The notes beneath the pieces were generated by a model. The model was given only the letters and a program-made list of their open reading frames with translations. It was not told the DNA's origin and ran no database searches. Below are positions 34,195 to 43,578 of a stretch of 64,000 nt of DNA, piece by piece (the first letter of the stretch is position 1; every line of letters begins with the position of its first letter). A program made the position numbers and the translations under genes. Source of the DNA: Flavobacterium sp. W4I14. Its GTDB lineage: Bacteria > Bacteroidota > Bacteroidia > Sphingobacteriales > Sphingobacteriaceae. The DNA lies in the NCBI GenBank assembly GCA_030817875.1, contig JAUSZU010000001.1:1736001-1800000 (forward strand), given 5' to 3'.

Positions 34195-36023
34195 AATCCC
34201 TCCGTTTTTAAGTATTTAATCGAATAAACAGCTTCCTTTTTCTCTGATTCCCCTGCATTTTTCAAATCATAGATTTGATCTGCTGGCGTATCTACATCAG
34301 GAAAACGGCGAACATCTCCGGTGCGGAAAACAATTCTGGAAACATCAGCAACTGGCTGAAAAGCCAAACTGGTTAATGCATCTTTCCCATTAACAGTGAT
34401 GGTGTAAAATCGGGTAAACGCATCTAATTTTAGTTTGATCTCATAATTTTTTCCTGCCTCATATTTCATGAAGTTTTTATACCGTGCACCAGCTTTTGCG
34501 CTTAAAATTCCTGCAGTATCAAAAGTCAGACGTACAGTTGCCATTCCTTTCGCATCCTGCAATTCGATTTCCAACAAACCAAAATTATTTTGCTTTGGCG
34601 TAACCGAAAACGAGGCAATAATTTTTCTGGATGCAGGAAACAATCTTTCGGCTTTTGCATAGTCGAACGGATCTTTATCTTTTAAAACCAAGGTACCCTT
34701 ATCGACTTTAACAGGCGCCCAAAGCGGGCTGTATATGTTCCACATTTCTAGCGCTTTATCAGCCGGTATTTTACCAAAATCATCATTTACATGTTGTGTG
34801 GCCTTATCACTAACGGGCACCGGAACCGAAGAAACCCAGATATCTTCTTTATTCATACTGTAGGTTACCCATAACTTCCCATCCGCAGGTTTGCCGTTCC
34901 CTTCTTCAATACCACGAACATACTGCGGACCGTATGATTTGTAATTGCCTCCATAACGCATTGGCGTAATTTCACCATTTACCAATAAAAGGTTGGTATA
35001 GTCGAGTCCGTTTTTGCTTGTTGAAATAGCTAAAGGCCACCGGTACTCAGATGGATTATAAACTGTTGCGTAGTTACCATCAGCAGTTTTTTGACCCCAT
35101 ATTTTTGCATTGCTGTTTACAAAACCCGGTGCACGCGACGCGTTTTCAGGCCAGCTTTTACCGTTATCATTGCTGATCGCTGTTAAGGCATTTTTCCATA
35201 AACCAACTATTCTTCCATCAGGCAAGTGATAATAACTGAAGGCTTTATACTGTTTTTGTAAAGTAATCAAAGGATCTTTTCTATCTGCTTCTTCATTCCA
35301 CTGTTGCGTCATCAACTTATTTGATAACAATTCATTACAGGCTTCAACAAAAGCTTTACTTTTGCTTTTGGTATACAATGGGTATTTGGTGTTTTTCTCC
35401 GAGTAACCTGGATTGTAATGGATGAAATAAATTGGACCGTATTTTCCATCTTGCTGAATTTCTCTAACTGCCCTGCCAATTCCGTGACCATCGTTCGGGT
35501 CGTCTTTAGCATCAAAACTGATTGCATAAAAACCCAAAACCAGGAATACATTCTTAGTAGAAACATAAAAGCCCATGCGTTGATGCATCACCGCATCTAA
35601 ATCTTTCGCTACATCAGTTCTACCCTCTTTTGTGGTGCCGTCAGGAATCCGGTAAATCGGAAAAACTACATCTGGCTTAGTCCAGGTGTAGCCATCTTTT
35701 GAGGACTGTAATAATGTTTGTCCTGGCGGGATACTTTCTCCAACTTTATCGCTCAAATATTCGATGTAAAATTTGTTGTTCCAATAAGCCAGCATCGGCG
35801 CATGGTTGTAGGTCCAGCCAAAGTTTTCGGCCAGTTCTGGATGTTCTCTGTTTGCCCTGAAAGTTTGGATACTGTGTACGCCCATCACCGGCAAAAGTTG
35901 GCCATGATGATAATCTGCGTTTACCAAAGTTTTACCTGTATAGCGCACTGTATCCTGCGCCTGCGAACTTTGTACTGCAAGTGCTAATGTTAGGCTTAAA
36001 CAAAGTATTTTAAATATTTTCAT
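34191..36023 (-). CDS. Exported beta-propeller (sialidase-like) plus LamG-like C-terminal domain
   Basis: 610 residues with a signal peptide (cleavage after QSSQA, about 22). The first 420 residues look like a seven-bladed propeller: NHAPMLAYWNNKFYIEYLS near 74, LLQSSKDGYTWTKPDVVFP near 105, NALTAISNDNGKSWPENASR near 282. The last 190 residues form a concanavalin/LamG-like sandwich (ASFSVTPKQNNFGLLEIELQ, YEIKLKLDAFTRFYTITVNG). Related propellers in plant-glycan loci act as lyases or hydrolases at uronic acid or rhamnose linkages; no specific family is claimed. The SGNH esterase follows with overlapping codons. Confidence 0.65.
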   Translation of the reverse strand: MKIFKILCLSLTLALAVQSSQAQDTVRYTGKTLVNADYHHGQLLPVMGVHSIQTFRANREHPELAENFGWTYNHAPMLAYWNNKFYIEYLSDKVGESIPPGQTLLQSSKDGYTWTKPDVVFPIYRIPDGTTKEGRTDVAKDLDAVMHQRMGFYVSTKNVFLVLGFYAISFDAKDDPNDGHGIGRAVREIQQDGKYGPIYFIHYNPGYSEKNTKYPLYTKSKSKAFVEACNELLSNKLMTQQWNEEADRKDPLITLQKQYKAFSYYHLPDGRIVGLWKNALTAISNDNGKSWPENASRAPGFVNSNAKIWGQKTADGNYATVYNPSEYRWPLAISTSKNGLDYTNLLLVNGEITPMRYGGNYKSYGPQYVRGIEEGNGKPADGKLWVTYSMNKEDIWVSSVPVPVSDKATQHVNDDFGKIPADKALEMWNIYSPLWAPVKVDKGTLVLKDKDPFDYAKAERLFPASRKIIASFSVTPKQNNFGLLEIELQDAKGMATVRLTFDTAGILSAKAGARYKNFMKYEAGKNYEIKLKLDAFTRFYTITVNGKDALTSLAFQPVADVSRIVFRTGDVRRFPDVDTPADQIYDLKNAGESEKKEAVYSIKYLKTEGF

Positions 36024-36039
36024 GTTATGCTATACATTT

Positions 36040-36121
36040 CGTCATTGCGAGGCACGAAGCAATCTTACAACTATGGGTTTACTTCTTCCGCATTAGGATT
36101 GCTTCGTGCCTCGCAATGACG
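36040..36121. repeat. Complete REP-like palindrome, CGTCATTGCGAG family
   Basis: 82 bp with near-perfect inverted ends: CGTCATTGCGAGGCACGAAG at the left and its complement at the right, ending TCGCAATGACG. The core (CTTACAACTATGGGTTTAC) matches the copy inside the GH2 gene at 9224. It separates the GH43 and propeller genes. Confidence 0.9.
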
Positions 36122-36131
36122 AGTTATCTAT

Positions 36132-37058
36132 TTATTTCCTCAATCTCTCAATCACTTTCCTTTTCACTTTTATAATTGTTCCGTGTTTATGTCCTTCGGG
36201 GATTGAAACCTCAGCAGTTACATCTTTAAAAGACTTAAAATCGGCTGTTTTATAAGCTGAATAAATCTTTTGTCCGTAGGCATCAAAATAGATCAACCAA
36301 TCCTTTCCAACTTTAACAACCGTTGGTCCTTCGGTTAATTTCGGACTAAAAGTCTCCGAAACATTTTCGTAAGGACCTAAAGCATCCTTTGCAAAAGCAA
36401 CTTTTAAATTCCTATTTGGGCGGGTATTATCTTTTAAAACCAGTACATAATCTTTGGTTGCCCGTTTCACAATCACCGCATCAATCACACTAAAACCAGG
36501 ATCGAGAAATAGCTTTGATTTTGAGAAAGTCTCAAAATCTTTGGTTGTAATACTATACATCCGGTGATTATTTTCCTCTTCTTCTATTCCTTTAGCAAAG
36601 CGAAACGGTATCGTTGAAGCCCAGATGATTACATATTCTTTTTTCTCGTTATCGTAAAAAATTTCCGGTGCCCACACATTTACCGTTTTTGGCTCAATTT
36701 CCATTACCGGAAGAAACTTTTGCGCACTCCAGTTGATCAGGTCTTTAGAACTTGCGTAACCGAAACCTTTATCGCCTTTCCAGCTACATGTCCAAACCAA
36801 ATGAAACGTTCCATCGGGCCCTTGAAAGATGGAGGGATCGCGTAAAACTTTCTGTGTTCCTACTTCGGGTTTCAAAAAGGTCTTATTCAAATCTGTCCAA
36901 TGGTAAGCATCATAACTGTACAAAAGCCTCAAGCCTTCGTTGGCTGGCTCGTGGAAGGAGGTAAATAAATAGGCCTGTTTTGTACAGGATGTTAAGCCAC
37001 AAAGCAGCAGGCCAATAATGGCTAAGTGAAATGATGATATGGAATTGGGTTTAAACAC
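36132..37058 (-). CDS. GH43 family lipoprotein glycosidase
   Basis: 308 residues from a GTG at 37058 (no ATG nearby), with a lipobox LCGLTSC giving a lipidated Cys25, so membrane-anchored. Five-bladed propeller with the three GH43 acids: RDPSIF near 73 (base Asp), VIDAVIV near 193 (pKa-tuning Asp) and TEGPTVV near 241 (acid Glu). APEIFYDNEKKEYVIIW near 129 is another family landmark. It probably trims alpha-L-arabinofuranose or a beta-linked sugar from the glycan. REP-like elements flank it on both sides (36040 and 37097). Confidence 0.8.
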   Translation of the reverse strand: MFKPNSISSFHLAIIGLLLCGLTSCTKQAYLFTSFHEPANEGLRLLYSYDAYHWTDLNKTFLKPEVGTQKVLRDPSIFQGPDGTFHLVWTCSWKGDKGFGYASSKDLINWSAQKFLPVMEIEPKTVNVWAPEIFYDNEKKEYVIIWASTIPFRFAKGIEEEENNHRMYSITTKDFETFSKSKLFLDPGFSVIDAVIVKRATKDYVLVLKDNTRPNRNLKVAFAKDALGPYENVSETFSPKLTEGPTVVKVGKDWLIYFDAYGQKIYSAYKTADFKSFKDVTAEVSIPEGHKHGTIIKVKRKVIERLRK

Positions 37059-37096
37059 TTTTTTTTATTCTTTCGTTATTTTCTTTTTCGTTTGGT

Positions 37097-37176
37097 CGTC
37101 ATTTCGACCGAAGTGGAGAAATCTTTAAAGTTGTTATAAGATCTCTCGATTCCGCTACGCTTCACTCGAGATGACG
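37097..37176. repeat. Palindromic repeat, CGTCATTTCGA family
   Basis: CGTCATTTCGACCGAAGTGG at the left and CTACGCTTCACTCGAGATGACG at the right are inverted ends around AGAAATC / GATCTCTCGA arms. Same family as 41799-41891. It lies between the GH140 and GH43 genes. Confidence 0.8.
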
Positions 37177-37186
37177 ATTTATTTTA

Positions 37187-38587
37187 CTATATCTCCTCCA
37201 ACACCAATACCCAATCGTTGCCATTTGCAGGCTCGCCTGGTGGGTTAAACTCTTTTATTCCTTTATTTTCAAATTCTCCGATTAGGATGATTTTCCCTGT
37301 TCTTGGATCAAACCATGATGCTTTTACTTCGTCACCATCAATTTTACCTAGCTGCACATTGAAATTGCGCCCTGTATAGGTGTACAACATCGCAAATTCT
37401 TCACCTCTTGTGGCGAGAATCCGATCGTACTTTTCGCCGTTTTTACCTGCTACCAAAGTCTGATCAGGCACACGGTCGAAATAAGGCTGAGATAACATTA
37501 AATCTTTCAAATATTGCATCTGTTTTGCACCCGGAGCATTAATTGCAGTGATCCACTGGTCTTTCGGACCATAAGCAGGTTTTAAATCTGTTTTTTTATA
37601 CATCTGCATCACCGAATTATGGCCATAGGTATAGCCAAAGGCACCCGCAAAAACCGACCAGTAACCATATCTTCTTATATCACTATCTGTCCAGCGGGGT
37701 TGAGTAGTATCGTGCAAGCCCTGAGGAATGTCTTCATAAGATGGTTCACCATCAATGGTTGGTTTGGTAGGTTTTAATTTATAATCGGCTTCAATGTATT
37801 TCCAGTTATCTTCGCCATAATGTAATTTCTCATTTTTAGAAGTATCCTGATCGTAACGGCGGTGGCCAGATTGAATCATATCAAAATCGCACCATTTGGC
37901 TTTTTGGAACCACTGTGATGAAGCTGTTCTTCCTCTTGGGTGGAAAGTAATGAGGTGATTGGGATCATTTGCCCTTAAGGTTTCGCCAATGGTATTCCAA
38001 ACATCCGCACCATCACTACCTTTAATATCGCCACCATTGAGCCAGATGATATTCCATTTCTCTTTATAACGTTTCGCCAAAAACTCAGAATAAGCTTTTG
38101 CCTGTTCCTTTTTAACTTTTCCAGCTTTAACATTTGTACCCCAAACAGGCACTAGTGCCATGTAAAGACCTTTTTCTGCTGCCTGATCAACAATATAATC
38201 AACATGATCCCAATAATCATAAGCCAAAGAATCTTTTGGGTTATTGCCCGGTGTAAGCATGGGCTTTGAAACATCGGCATGAACAACTGAGGAATCCAGA
38301 TATACGTTTCTCGATGGAACATCATGTAACAACATCACCTGGATGACATTAAAACCTTTTTGTTTGCGGTCTTCGAGGTAAGTATTTGCCTCTTCTCTTG
38401 TTAACCTGCCAAACAATAACCAGCCTGTGTCACCAAGCCAGAAGAATGGTTTACCATCACCAGTGGTTAAATATCTTCCATTCTCTGAAACCAAGAGACT
38501 TTTATCACCAAAATGTGGCTTTTTCTTACAGCCAAAAGCTAAGCAAGAAACCACAACAAGCAGAAATATATTAGATTTAATGTTCAT
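37187..38587 (-). CDS. GH140-type (DUF4038) apiosidase-like lipoprotein
   Basis: 466 residues from the ATG at 38587, with a lipobox (SCLAFGC, Cys20). An in-frame start at 38629 would overlap the upstream gene and spoil the signal. TIM barrel: NGRYLTTGDGKPFFWLGDTG near 36-55 opens the DUF4038 domain; NIIWLNGGD near 179-187 and TIDGEPSYE near 277-285 supply the likely acid/base Asp187 and Glu281. A C-terminal beta-sandwich (FDPRTGKIILIGEFENKG) follows. The family includes endo-apiosidases that cut at apiose in rhamnogalacturonan II. It follows the two-module protein gene after 1 nt. Confidence 0.82.
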   Translation of the reverse strand: MNIKSNIFLLVVVSCLAFGCKKKPHFGDKSLLVSENGRYLTTGDGKPFFWLGDTGWLLFGRLTREEANTYLEDRKQKGFNVIQVMLLHDVPSRNVYLDSSVVHADVSKPMLTPGNNPKDSLAYDYWDHVDYIVDQAAEKGLYMALVPVWGTNVKAGKVKKEQAKAYSEFLAKRYKEKWNIIWLNGGDIKGSDGADVWNTIGETLRANDPNHLITFHPRGRTASSQWFQKAKWCDFDMIQSGHRRYDQDTSKNEKLHYGEDNWKYIEADYKLKPTKPTIDGEPSYEDIPQGLHDTTQPRWTDSDIRRYGYWSVFAGAFGYTYGHNSVMQMYKKTDLKPAYGPKDQWITAINAPGAKQMQYLKDLMLSQPYFDRVPDQTLVAGKNGEKYDRILATRGEEFAMLYTYTGRNFNVQLGKIDGDEVKASWFDPRTGKIILIGEFENKGIKEFNPPGEPANGNDWVLVLEEI

Positions 38588-38588
38588 G

Positions 38589-41500
38589 TTAAATTTTATT
38601 GATGATGATGACTTCGTCGCCTGAACCAACCTTTTCTAACTTAGCAATAGCGCCGGCATTAATTTTCTCTTCTTTAAGCAGTTTCCCTGTTTTCAAGTTG
38701 AGCACTTTTACGTTGAATTTTCCAGATACTTTGCTCAAATCAAGATTAATCGCTTCTGCAGATGCATTATATAAAATGTAAGCTTTGCCCGCATTTTCCA
38801 GTCCATATTGTTTAGCTGGTTTACTTGCCGGAAGAAATGGTTTCATTGAAGATGCAGCACTTAGAACTGTTTTATCTATCTCATTAACGTTTGATAAAGA
38901 ACCGCCTGCCATTAGAATCGCCCATCCGAAACTATCAAAGCTATCACCAGAATAAATCACCGCTTTTTCAGGGAATTTGTTTTTATATTCTGAAACGGCA
39001 TGATAAACCTCTTCGAAAGATGTTTTTTTAGGTTTTAACAAACGTGCATGCTGACGTGGAGCCAAACTTAAACCACCTTGCGGTGCATAAGCCGTTCCAT
39101 CGGCTTGGTAATGCCAGTACCGGATATCGATCAGATCAACAACACCAGCACGCTTTGGATCAGCCAAAATCGCATCCTGAACATCTTTGGTTACGCTTAA
39201 ACCGATAATTGGGTGCTTGCCTGTTTCTTTTTCCCATTCGTTAATGGTATCGATCCAGAACTGAACAAAGTGCAACGGACCGGTAAATTCGGCACCGATT
39301 AACTGGATAACGCCTGTGTTTCCATCAAAATTCTCTAAACATTTTCTGATATAAGCTTTATGGATCGCCTTGCGGTGTTCGTTGCTGATATCGTAAAACT
39401 GCTCAGCCATAAAAATGCGCTTGTCGCCAGCATACGGCACTGGTTCAGGGAAACCTGTATTGTTGATATTGTTTGCGGTACGCCAGGGGAAATCGGCATA
39501 ATGTGCTCCGGCCTCGATAATGTTGTGCTGAAAATAGTTCTCGTGGATTAAAATCAGGCCTTTTTGATCAGCCAGATTAGCAAATTGCTTTAACCTATCC
39601 CAATACCAAAGGTTGTATTTGGTAATATCATATTTGCTCAAACCATCCCAGGCTTTATCCTGTCCGCTACGGGCAAAAGGCAATTCATAAAAAGGAGCCC
39701 AAACTTCGCCATCCATACGGCGGATGCGCTCATGGTCATCTCTTCTTCTATCGTACCAAAGGCCATAATTATGATCTAGCACTTTAACCTGACCGTTTTT
39801 CATGGCATCGGTCATCGAATCCAAATCATCTGTTAAGCCATTACCTGAACGACCAGGAACGAAACGTGTGATATGAAACTTAGCATTTTTTAATCCATAC
39901 GGACGGGCGCTTCCGTTCCACCATGGCACATCCTGACGACCGCCGAGAACGATTTCGCTACCACGGACCAACCAGCCATTTTTGATGCTCATTGCGCCCG
40001 CAAGAGCAGGTTGAATAACTTTATCCAAGCCGATCTTATCAATATTTTTTGCCGAACCGACATCTGTCGGAATTTTATTCCTGTCAGACGCTGCATCAAT
40101 ATATCCTGAAACGGTTAAAGCAGGTTTGTAGGCCAATTTGGTTAGTTTTAATGCTACATCTACAGGCGGACTGCTTGATGCTTCCGTTTCAACAGGCAGC
40201 ACAAAATTCCTGCTATCCGCTTCCCTCCCCAACCTATCTTTTAGTTGGGCATAATATAAACTTCGTGGCTGGATCTGTTCATTAGACATATCCCAATAGC
40301 CATTTCCGGCGAATTGCGACCAGGTTCCAAAAGCCCAGTTTTGAGCTGTTGGCGGCTGAAAATTATCAACCCTTGCGGCACTACATTGCCAGAACACACT
40401 GTTTGCAGCACTCCAGCCAGCACCTTGCCCATCTTGTCCTCGGTTTAAATAACTCAAGGCCTGTCCGTCGATATTTACAATATCGAATAAAACGCCTGAT
40501 GCCCAGCTATCAATTGCGCCGCTAAAACTGAAAGGCAAATAAGACTGACACTGTACAAAAACATTTGGGCCTGGAGTGCAAAAGCCAACAGCAAAATCAT
40601 GATAGCCATATTCTGAGTGTAACCTTTGAAAAAGCGTTTGCTGACCAGTTGTTAAAAAGGTAAAACGGCGCTCACCACCGATTTCGGAAATTGGGGCTAA
40701 CGATTTACAATCTTCAACGGTAATCCTTTTTGAAGTTTCCAAAACATTTACTGCAGAACCTGCAAAATGCTCAAAAACCACCTGACGGATCCAGGCATCC
40801 TGTACATTTTCTAAACAGATAGCTGTCCAACGGTGATACTCGTCTTTAATATTTTCTTTATGATAATCTGATTCGATTTTCAAGTTTTCAACGCCAGATT
40901 GCGTAATTCTTCCATCCCATTTATATTTCGAAACCGTTGCGCCACCATATTTAGCATCTAAAGCTGTTGTAATTGGCGCATCGAAAGTTATTGTATTGCC
41001 GTTTACGGCGATAATTTTTCTATCCCAATGAATATCCCTGGTTCCCGGTTTCCATCCCAAAGCACTTTCTCCACCACCAAACTCGACCGTTTTGAGGATT
41101 TCAATCCATTCTTTAGTTGATGGCCTGTTAATAATAATCTGATCACCTACTTTAAATCCATCGGCATTAGCCAGCGTAATTTTATTTGCATTAACGGGCA
41201 CATAAAGATCAGTAACTGCTATTGCCTGTTCTTCTATTCTATTTTTTTGACCTAAAATCCTGATTACACCTATCCGGTCTAAACCAGTTGCAAAAATCTT
41301 TGTGCCATTTTCGCCCATTCCACTTCCACGGAGCACCACCCCAGATGCCGACAACCTTAATGTTCCGGCAACTTCGTAGGTTCCTTTTTCTAATAAAACG
41401 GCGCCACGTAATCCATCTTTATCTAGGGGTAATTTCGAAACATAATTAATGGCCGATTGAATCCTTAAAGTGGCATCGCCCTTTGAAACGGGAACAACGA

Positions 41501-41750
41501 CCTTTATTGTTGCATTTGGAATGGCTTTTTCGCCTGCCATGTAACCAGCATAGGAAAAATCGGGAATCCGGTTTCCATCTGCATCCGGTGTATAAGCCAT
41601 TTTGCCATCCTTCCCTTTAAAGATAGGTTTTGGTGGCTCTACCGGTTTTGTTTTTTGGGCAAATGAAAAGTTAGTCGCCAAAAGCGCCATTACCAAAAAC
41701 GGTAAGGTTTTTAGTTGTATAACTTTTAATATGTGGTTAGTTTTTGGCAT
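38589..41750 (-). CDS. Exported two-module protein: pectate-lyase-like beta-helix plus DUF6298-like TIM barrel
   Basis: 1053 residues, signal peptide to about Ala31. Residues 80-500 form a right-handed beta-helix (NYVSKLPLDKDGLRGAVLLE near 102, VVLRGSGMGENGTKI near 138, ITVEDCKSLAP near 343). A barrel-like domain (about 600-960) follows, with GVIQLIGAEFTGPLHF near 813-828, where Glu821 is a good acid/base candidate. Asp875 in VVDLIDIRYWHY and Asp936 in IYSGDSFDSFGW are further conserved-looking acids. The end (970-1053) is a beta-sandwich. I believe the second half corresponds to DUF6298, from memory. The layout suggests both binding or lyase and hydrolase functions in one polypeptide; the activity is unknown. 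Confidence 0.65.
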   Translation of the reverse strand: MPKTNHILKVIQLKTLPFLVMALLATNFSFAQKTKPVEPPKPIFKGKDGKMAYTPDADGNRIPDFSYAGYMAGEKAIPNATIKVVVPVSKGDATLRIQSAINYVSKLPLDKDGLRGAVLLEKGTYEVAGTLRLSASGVVLRGSGMGENGTKIFATGLDRIGVIRILGQKNRIEEQAIAVTDLYVPVNANKITLANADGFKVGDQIIINRPSTKEWIEILKTVEFGGGESALGWKPGTRDIHWDRKIIAVNGNTITFDAPITTALDAKYGGATVSKYKWDGRITQSGVENLKIESDYHKENIKDEYHRWTAICLENVQDAWIRQVVFEHFAGSAVNVLETSKRITVEDCKSLAPISEIGGERRFTFLTTGQQTLFQRLHSEYGYHDFAVGFCTPGPNVFVQCQSYLPFSFSGAIDSWASGVLFDIVNIDGQALSYLNRGQDGQGAGWSAANSVFWQCSAARVDNFQPPTAQNWAFGTWSQFAGNGYWDMSNEQIQPRSLYYAQLKDRLGREADSRNFVLPVETEASSSPPVDVALKLTKLAYKPALTVSGYIDAASDRNKIPTDVGSAKNIDKIGLDKVIQPALAGAMSIKNGWLVRGSEIVLGGRQDVPWWNGSARPYGLKNAKFHITRFVPGRSGNGLTDDLDSMTDAMKNGQVKVLDHNYGLWYDRRRDDHERIRRMDGEVWAPFYELPFARSGQDKAWDGLSKYDITKYNLWYWDRLKQFANLADQKGLILIHENYFQHNIIEAGAHYADFPWRTANNINNTGFPEPVPYAGDKRIFMAEQFYDISNEHRKAIHKAYIRKCLENFDGNTGVIQLIGAEFTGPLHFVQFWIDTINEWEKETGKHPIIGLSVTKDVQDAILADPKRAGVVDLIDIRYWHYQADGTAYAPQGGLSLAPRQHARLLKPKKTSFEEVYHAVSEYKNKFPEKAVIYSGDSFDSFGWAILMAGGSLSNVNEIDKTVLSAASSMKPFLPASKPAKQYGLENAGKAYILYNASAEAINLDLSKVSGKFNVKVLNLKTGKLLKEEKINAGAIAKLEKVGSGDEVIIINKI

Positions 41751-41798
41751 ATTTTATTTTTTTGACCACAAAGACCCTGAGGATTTCTCTCTCTTGAT

Positions 41799-41891
41799 CG
41801 TCATTTCGAGCGGAGTGCAACGCAGTCGAGAAATCTATTTGGATAGATGTCTCTCCCGAAAGTTCGGGACTACGCTTCAGTCGAGATGACG
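41799..41891. repeat. Palindromic repeat, CGTCATTTCGAG family
   Basis: Inverted ends CGTCATTTCGAG (from 41799) and TCGAGATGACG (to 41891), with an inner TCCCGAAAGTTCGGGA hairpin like the one inside the element at 9224. It lies between the first PL1 and the two-module protein genes. Confidence 0.85.
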
Positions 41892-41921
41892 ATTATTCTT
41901 GAGGTTATCAGCCTTTTAGCT

Positions 41922-43577
41922 TTAGTCGTTTTCCTTTAACCTTTCTTGAGGCCTCACTTTATTGATATCGACCAAACTATTCAAATAAACTTCGATATTG
42001 GCATAGCCCGATTTCGAAATTTTAGCAGCGTCTTTTGCATCTTTTGGGTTTAAACCATTTTTTATTTCCCAGGCATCAGGAATACCATCGCTATCGGTAT
42101 CTACATAAGGTTTTCCTTGGTATTCAGGATAACCCCCAACTTGTGCGATATCTGAAATAATGCCTTTTTTATAAGAATCGGCAGGTAAACGGCGTTTTAC
42201 ATAACTTTGTTGAGCCGGAAGTTTTCCATCCTCAACATGATCAATTTTACCAGTTGTAACCTGTTTGATGATGCGTTGATCAACTGCATCACGAACAGGA
42301 AGAGATGCACCAGCATTGGCCAAAACATAATCATATGCTTTTTTGGTATCGATGATGGATATTTTCGCCATTGGAAAAGGTTTATCCACTTTCATCGAAT
42401 CTAACAACTTTTGTTTATCTCTTTTGCTTTCAGGCTGAACGCCGCCATCCCAATTATTTTTGGTTACCTTTTCGTTTCCTTCTATAATATTTCCGGTTAC
42501 ATAAGCTTTACCAAATTCGTTGGCAAACTTTTTATCTCTGCCCGATTCAGGTTTTAAGATACGATAAGAAATCGGTTCACCTGCAGGGGTAATCGGCCCT
42601 GGCTTATAATAATTGTTGATGAAACTATAAAATGAAGCATTATCACCACCATCGGCACTTCTGTTCCACCAGTTAAAAATCACATTATTGGCAAAGCCAA
42701 AATCTCCATACATCCCAACTGATGGGTTACGGCTGATATTTGATGCCCAAAGATTACGCATAAAAGTACTGTTCAAACCGCCAATTGTACTTCCGAAGGC
42801 ATGGTTATAAGTATCCAATGCTTCAGAAAAGATTGAATTTTGAATGGTAACGTTTACTGTAGGTAATTTTACAGGTTTGGAACCGTCTTTTGGATCGTAA
42901 ACATGGCGATAAATCGACATGTTTTCATCCAACCCCCAACTTGCCGAAACGTGATCGATAATGATGTTTCCGACAGGATTTCCGCCAATGGCATCATCTC
43001 TACGGGTAACATCGGTTGCTCCCCGACGGAAACGCATATAACGGATGACCATATCATGGGTATTGATCCAAACTGATTCGCCGGCTACACAGATTCCATC
43101 GCCAGGCGCACTTTGACCTGCAATGGTAATATATGGTGCACGGATAATCAATGGTGTTTTTAATTTGATAATCCCCGAAACGTTAAAAACAATAATCCGG
43201 GCACCGCCTTGCTCACAGGCCTCGCGTAAAGTTCCGCTGCCCGAATCTTCGAGACTGGTTACTACGTAAACTTTTCCACCGCGGCCACCAAAAGAATAAG
43301 CACCACCACCTTCAGCACCCGGAAAGGCCACTGTTTTAGCTTGTGGCAAATCGCCTGGCTTTGCTGCCCATGGAATATAAGGTTTGCCATGTTTGGCTTC
43401 TTCATCAACAATGTGTTTTACTTTTAAAAATTGCAGTTCAGATTTTTCTTCAATGCTTTTTAAAAGCGAATCGGCTTTCTTTTCCATTGCTTCAGGGATA
43501 ACCGGATATTGTGCAAAAGTTGCATTTCCAATACCACAAAGCGCTATTATGCTAAAAATTGAATTCCAGGCACGCAT
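41922..43577 (-). CDS. Polysaccharide lyase family 1-like pectate lyase (copy 1)
   Basis: 551 residues from the ATG at 43577, placed 1 nt after the stop of the second copy; a start at 43613 would add 12 residues before the signal peptide (MRAWNSIFSIIALCGIGNAT). Parallel beta-helix: FPGAEGGGAYSFGGRGGKVY near 83, IVFNVSGIIKLKTPLII near 128, MVIRYMRFRRG near 175, NIIIDHVSASWGLDENMSIY near 200, with acids that would bind calcium. The C-terminus has a DTDSDGIPDAWE calcium-loop motif. It cleaves polygalacturonate by beta-elimination, exported. Confidence 0.85.
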   Translation of the reverse strand: MRAWNSIFSIIALCGIGNATFAQYPVIPEAMEKKADSLLKSIEEKSELQFLKVKHIVDEEAKHGKPYIPWAAKPGDLPQAKTVAFPGAEGGGAYSFGGRGGKVYVVTSLEDSGSGTLREACEQGGARIIVFNVSGIIKLKTPLIIRAPYITIAGQSAPGDGICVAGESVWINTHDMVIRYMRFRRGATDVTRRDDAIGGNPVGNIIIDHVSASWGLDENMSIYRHVYDPKDGSKPVKLPTVNVTIQNSIFSEALDTYNHAFGSTIGGLNSTFMRNLWASNISRNPSVGMYGDFGFANNVIFNWWNRSADGGDNASFYSFINNYYKPGPITPAGEPISYRILKPESGRDKKFANEFGKAYVTGNIIEGNEKVTKNNWDGGVQPESKRDKQKLLDSMKVDKPFPMAKISIIDTKKAYDYVLANAGASLPVRDAVDQRIIKQVTTGKIDHVEDGKLPAQQSYVKRRLPADSYKKGIISDIAQVGGYPEYQGKPYVDTDSDGIPDAWEIKNGLNPKDAKDAAKISKSGYANIEVYLNSLVDINKVRPQERLKEND

Positions 43578-43578
43578 A

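Noticed and set aside
486-41891. CRISPR array from the recurring palindromes
   Set aside because: Copies are far apart, vary in sequence, and have no regular spacers or cas genes.
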